Positions 2,272 through 5,204 of a stretch of 5,204 nucleotides of DNA are shown one piece after another. The stretch is from JAULUH01 sp032111745 (GTDB taxonomy: Bacteria; Chloroflexota; Anaerolineae; JAAEKA01). The position numbers were made by a program, and so were the translations under genes. The DNA lies in contig JAULUH010000325.1 in assembly GCA_032111745.1 (NCBI GenBank), positions 1 through 5,204 on the forward strand, given 5' to 3'. The stretch's first letter is position 1; each line of letters begins with the position of its first letter. A model generated the notes under the pieces. It worked only from the letters and a program-made list of their open reading frames with translations. It did not search any database and was not told the origin of the DNA.

Positions 2272-5148
2272 ATGATTTCGTCCCCCCGCAACGCCGAGGG
2301 CGTTGATTTCTCCGGCTCGCCCATCGTCCAGGTCCAGCGCGGCATCTTCCCCGACTGGTGGTGCTTCGTGCCCGTCGCCGGCAAGGCCACCTACCTCAAG
2401 GAGTGGGCCTCCAAGCCCCTGCCACGCGAGAAGCTCCTCGAGGAGTACAAGAGCAAGGTCGCCTATCGCGGCCTCGGGGTCGTCACCGGTGAGTTCTCCG
2501 GCGGCCTGATCGCCATCGACATCGACGGCCACGAGGCCGATGCACGCTTCCAGGCTGTCGCCGGCGGCGGCTACGAGGCCCACGGCGAGGAGTCCACCAT
2601 GAGCTGGACCTCAGGCAAGCCCGGCCGCCGGCAGATCTTCTACCGGATCCCGGCCTCGATGGTGCCCGAGATGCGGCACATCAAGACGGTGATCCTCCGG
2701 TTGGACGGCACCTGGCACCTGGGCCAGGGCGACATGGCCCGGGCCGCCGGGGTGAAGCCCGATCCTTCCGCTCTCGGGGAAGGCGCCTACCAGGAGCCTC
2801 CCTACGAGGAGGTGGTGCTCAGGTTCAACGCCTGTCAGAGCGTGGTGCCGGGGAGTCCGCATCCAGATACGCACAAGCTCTACCAGTGGCTCAACTACAA
2901 CCACGGCCAGGTCGAGCTCGCACCCCAGTGGATCCTCGATGTCCTGCGGGACTTCCGCCAGCCGCTCCGCTGGCTCTCCGAGGACGATCTCAAGGCCCTG
3001 GACGACGAGGTCGGCGAGACCCTGGTGCCGCCCAAGCAGATCCGGGGCTGGTTCTTCAAAGAGGAGATCCAGCAGCTTCTCATGCCCCGGCTGGAAGACC
3101 TCGTCTTCAACCACGACTGCTTCGATCAGTACGGCTGGCGCAGCCGGGAGGGGAGCAACCCGCAGCGGATGAGCGGCTGCCCCTGGCACGGCGGCCAGAG
3201 CGGCACGGCGTTCCAGTACTCGACGCTCACCGGCTGCTGGGACTGCAAGAGCTGCGCCGTCGGCGGTGACGTCCTGGATTTCATCCACAAGATCCGCAAG
3301 GACGACATCAACGCGACCCGGCCCCAGGGGCAGGCGCTGGAGACCTACGTGGCGGAGATCGCTTCCGGCCTCGGGTTGGAGTACCCCGCCTGCGCCAAGG
3401 TCACCGAGGTCCACACCAGGGAGGAACCGCTGCGGCGGATGACGGGCACGGAGTTCTTCACCTGTGCGAAGCGGATCCTCGATGAGATCGAGAACCCCGA
3501 GGCCGCCCACTTCAAGCTGATGGAGATGGCCCGGGACTCGGGCCTCAGCCACGTCTTCCGCTCGGGCCTGCAGATCGAGTCGGCGCTCGAGCGGTATCTG
3601 GTGAGCGAGCGGCAGCACCGGGACGATCCGAACTGGCAGACCAACGCACGCGGCAACCGCGAGTACCTGATCCCCGACTTCATGTCGCGGCCCAGCACGA
3701 TCCTGTTCCACGCCAGGGGCGGTCTCGGGAAGACGAGGATCGCAGTGCTGCTCTCGAAGATCATCGGCCGGCAGGACACGCTGAAGATCCGGGGGCTGGA
3801 TGTGAAGCCCACGCGCTCGGGGAATGTCCTGTTCATCGGCACCGACATGAGCCCGACGGACTACGCCGAGTACCTGGACCAGCAGGAGATCGACAGCAGC
3901 GGGGCCGACAAGTGGTTCATCTTCAAGCCCTACTGGCAGCAGAGCCAGTACCGGAGGCTGCTCAAGTGGCTACAGGAGTACAAGCCGGCCCTGGTGGTGA
4001 TCGACTCGCTCAGCTCGGTGTCCACTGCCGTGCCGGCCAAGGAGTACGAGAAGGAGTACGCCAACACCCTGTACCGGATCGCCCAGGAGAACGGGGTGGA
4101 GTTCCCGGCGACGACCTTCCTGGTGATCCACCACAACACGAAGGACGGCACCAAGTTCCGGGGCACCGATGCGCTGCGCAACGCCGTGCATGAGACCTGG
4201 GAGCTCAAGGAGCTCTCCGACGAGGAGCGCCGGGAGTACGGCAGCCGCTCGCTGATCCTCCAGATCGAGAAGTGCCGGGGTCAGCGCTCGGGGGACCGGT
4301 TCCTCATCCAGGAGGACATCGAGGAGGTGCTCAGCCTGGAGGACCTCACGCCGACGGTGTCGAGGGAAGATCACGGGCTCGGGGACGAGACACCGAGGAC
4401 GATCGTGCTGGGCCTGCTGAAGGAGGCGGAGGAGCCGATGTCGGTGAAGGATCTGCGGTATGCGCTGAATGCCCGGGTGAGGGGGCAGCGGGCCGGGGAT
4501 GGGCTGGTGAGTGCGAGAACGGTGCGGCGGTGGGTGGATGGCTGGAGAACTGCCGGCCTCGTGGAGGAGGTGGGCACGAGACGCCCGGGACCGGGTGCAG
4601 GGAGGCCAGAACCCATCTACAAGTGTGCAACCTCTATATATGGGGGTAAGGATGTCCGTAATACCCCTGATTTCTTCCAAACCTCTTCTGCTGGAAGGGA
4701 AGTAATTACGGACAGGGGTGTGACCGTAATTCCTGTGGCCACAATGGAACCCCTCTCCCCCGAGCACGTCTCAGATGAGACGAGTGAGTCAAAGGTCGAG
4801 CTGAGCTCCCCAGAGGATGAGGTGACCTATGAGGCTCTGAAGCCGGCCTCGGGGGGATCCCTCGGAATAATGGTCATTGAGGCCGATCCAGAAGGTGTGT
4901 CCGTAATTCCCTCAGAGGAAATCGAGGTGGGGGAAGGGATTTCGGAGAATCAAGCGGGAATTACGGACACGCTCAGGCACATAGAAAGGGAAGCGCCTCT
5001 CGAGCCGGCAGCCGTCTCTCCCGAGGACGCTCCCATTGGTCAACCCATGACCGCTGAAGCGTCTCCCCCCGAGGACGAGCCCCTGGCGGCCTGGCGACGG
5101 CTCATGGACGACGGCGAGTGGAGCCTGGAAGGGTTTCTGCAGGGGTGA
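2272..5148 (+). CDS. Multidomain replication protein: PriPol primase/polymerase, CHC2 zinc finger, RepA-like helicase, winged helix
   Basis: This 958-residue protein is likely the element's replication initiator, primase and helicase. Domains in order: (1) residues about 20-215, archaeo-eukaryotic PriPol, with metal-binding IAIDID (D83, D85) and nucleotide-binding GSPHPDT (S195, H197). (2) Residues about 300-340, CHC2-type zinc finger with C303, H306, C325 and C328, followed by GGDVLDF. (3) Residues about 470-650, RecA-fold ATPase of the RepA/AAA_25 type: Walker A ARGGLGKT (481-488, K487), Walker B LVVIDSLSS (D578), FLVIHHNTK (616-624) and FRGTDALRNAVHETWEL. (4) Residues about 708-785, winged helix with ARTVRRWVDGWRTAGLVEE. 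(5) Residues 786-958, an acidic, probably disordered tail with four SPED-like motifs, ending WRRLMDDGEWSLEGFLQG. No TOPRIM domain is seen. The order primase, helicase, origin-binding winged helix parallels phage P4 alpha. ATG 2272 is preferred over GTG 2224, because the extra 16 codons would run through the hairpin and look unstructured. DNA from about 4620 on is less GC-rich than the rest and carries the repeated motif described separately. Confidence 0.88.
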   Translation: MISSPRNAEGVDFSGSPIVQVQRGIFPDWWCFVPVAGKATYLKEWASKPLPREKLLEEYKSKVAYRGLGVVTGEFSGGLIAIDIDGHEADARFQAVAGGGYEAHGEESTMSWTSGKPGRRQIFYRIPASMVPEMRHIKTVILRLDGTWHLGQGDMARAAGVKPDPSALGEGAYQEPPYEEVVLRFNACQSVVPGSPHPDTHKLYQWLNYNHGQVELAPQWILDVLRDFRQPLRWLSEDDLKALDDEVGETLVPPKQIRGWFFKEEIQQLLMPRLEDLVFNHDCFDQYGWRSREGSNPQRMSGCPWHGGQSGTAFQYSTLTGCWDCKSCAVGGDVLDFIHKIRKDDINATRPQGQALETYVAEIASGLGLEYPACAKVTEVHTREEPLRRMTGTEFFTCAKRILDEIENPEAAHFKLMEMARDSGLSHVFRSGLQIESALERYLVSERQHRDDPNWQTNARGNREYLIPDFMSRPSTILFHARGGLGKTRIAVLLSKIIGRQDTLKIRGLDVKPTRSGNVLFIGTDMSPTDYAEYLDQQEIDSSGADKWFIFKPYWQQSQYRRLLKWLQEYKPALVVIDSLSSVSTAVPAKEYEKEYANTLYRIAQENGVEFPATTFLVIHHNTKDGTKFRGTDALRNAVHETWELKELSDEERREYGSRSLILQIEKCRGQRSGDRFLIQEDIEEVLSLEDLTPTVSREDHGLGDETPRTIVLGLLKEAEEPMSVKDLRYALNARVRGQRAGDGLVSARTVRRWVDGWRTAGLVEEVGTRRPGPGAGRPEPIYKCATSIYGGKDVRNTPDFFQTSSAGREVITDRGVTVIPVATMEPLSPEHVSDETSESKVELSSPEDEVTYEALKPASGGSLGIMVIEADPEGVSVIPSEEIEVGEGISENQAGITDTLRHIEREAPLEPAAVSPEDAPIGQPMTAEASPPEDEPLAAWRRLMDDGEWSLEGFLQG
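4653..4714. repeat. Nested inverted repeats around motif copies 1 and 2
   Basis: TGTCCGTAAT (4653-4662) is exactly inverted as ATTACGGACA (4705-4714). Inside it, CTTCCA (4674-4679) is inverted as TGGAAG (4692-4697). ACCCCTG (4663-4669) is also inverted as CAGGGGT (4713-4719), and AATTACGG (4704-4711) pairs with CCGTAATT (4724-4731) of copy 3. The dense overlap of dyads suggests a protein-DNA assembly site or a cruciform-forming segment. Confidence 0.6.
4653..4969. repeat. Five copies of TGTCCGTAATTCCC-type motif within the replication gene (candidate origin iterons)
   Basis: Copies: 4653-4667 plus strand (TGTCCGTAATACCCC); 4702-4714 minus strand (TGTCCGTAATTAC when read on that strand); 4721-4733 plus (TGACCGTAATTCC); 4898-4911 plus (TGTCCGTAATTCCC); 4956-4969 minus, identical to the fourth. 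The motif is translated as VRNT, VITD, TVIP, SVIP and GITD, so codon register and strand both vary while the DNA core CCGTAAT stays constant. Selection on DNA rather than protein is the simplest explanation. The cluster lies just downstream of the winged-helix coding region, next to an AT-rich stretch (CTCTATATA at 4632-4640). It may be the replication origin bound by the encoded protein, or operators for one of the small regulators. Confidence 0.7.
4897..4970. repeat. Perfect 15-bp inverted repeat (GTGTCCGTAATTCCC)
   Basis: GTGTCCGTAATTCCC at 4897-4911 is exactly inverted at 4956-4970 (GGGAATTACGGACAC), with 44 bases between. The arms are the two best copies of the repeated motif. Coding constraint alone would not produce an exact inverse of this length. 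Confidence 0.8.
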
Positions 5149-5155
5149 CCAGTAC

Positions 5156-5187
5156 GGGACAGGGTGGTTGTTGAACTGCCCTGTCCC
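5156..5187 (+). terminator. Strong hairpin after the replication gene, without a U-tract
   Basis: GGGACAGGGTGGTT (5156-5169) pairs with AACTGCCCTGTCCC (5174-5187): a 14-bp stem with two adjacent wobble pairs and a 4-base loop (GTTG), beginning 7 bases after the stop codon. Its position suggests 3'-end formation or mRNA stabilisation. Neither strand shows a run of Ts after the stem, so it is not a canonical intrinsic terminator. It could also be a DNA-level dyad. Confidence 0.5.
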
Positions 5188-5204
5188 TGATAAGCTGCAC
5201 ATTG

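Noticed and set aside
2611..3711. Long minus-strand open frame (366 codons) opposite the replication gene
   Set aside because: It is antisense to a confidently assigned multidomain gene. Its product is a low-complexity Leu/Val/Ala/Glu-rich sequence with no recognisable motif, as expected in the shadow of GC-rich coding DNA.
3970..4767. Minus-strand open frame of 265 codons
   Set aside because: Overlaps the helicase and winged-helix coding region. The composition is His/Pro/Arg/Leu-rich and without domain character, so it is treated as a shadow frame.

Overview
The window is a compact DNA-replication module of a mobile or extrachromosomal element (phage, phage satellite, integrative element or plasmid). 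The DNA is GC-rich and densely coded, and no start codon has an obvious Shine-Dalgarno sequence. That, and the general look of the 244-residue protein, suggests a cyanobacterial host, perhaps a Synechococcus/Cyanobium-type picocyanobacterium. This host guess is weak and was not checked against any database. No integrase, capsid, packaging, tRNA, rRNA or CRISPR feature is visible, so the element type and its ends cannot be set from this window.

Layout. Positions 1-2048 hold five genes, all on the minus strand and so read right to left: a 244-residue putative DNA-binding protein (1314-2048), a small ribbon-helix-helix protein (1003-1254), a phage-type single-stranded-DNA-binding protein (418-975), a small Cro/C1-type helix-turn-helix protein (107-373), and the first 38 codons of a gene that leaves the left edge (1-114), possibly a PD-(D/E)XK exonuclease. 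Positions 2049-2271 are a divergent intergenic region. It contains a candidate leftward promoter, octamers repeated at 20-bp intervals, and a minus-strand intrinsic terminator. Positions 2272-5148 on the plus strand encode one 958-residue replication protein: PriPol-type primase/polymerase, CHC2-type zinc finger, RepA-like RecA-fold helicase, winged helix and a long acidic tail. A strong hairpin without a U-tract follows its stop codon.

How the parts may work together (inference). The multidomain protein would melt, unwind and prime the origin. The SSB would coat the exposed strands, and the nuclease would act in recombination or end processing. The three small DNA-binding proteins would control expression or copy number.

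The most notable signal is a set of five copies of a DNA motif, TGTCCGTAATTCCC, inside the 3' end of the replication gene (4653-4969). The copies lie on both strands and are read in three different codon registers, so conservation of the encoded protein does not explain them. They form inverted pairs, including a perfect 15-bp inverted repeat. The simplest reading is a cluster of protein-binding sites, possibly the replication origin, embedded in the gene of its own initiator, just downstream of the winged-helix coding region.
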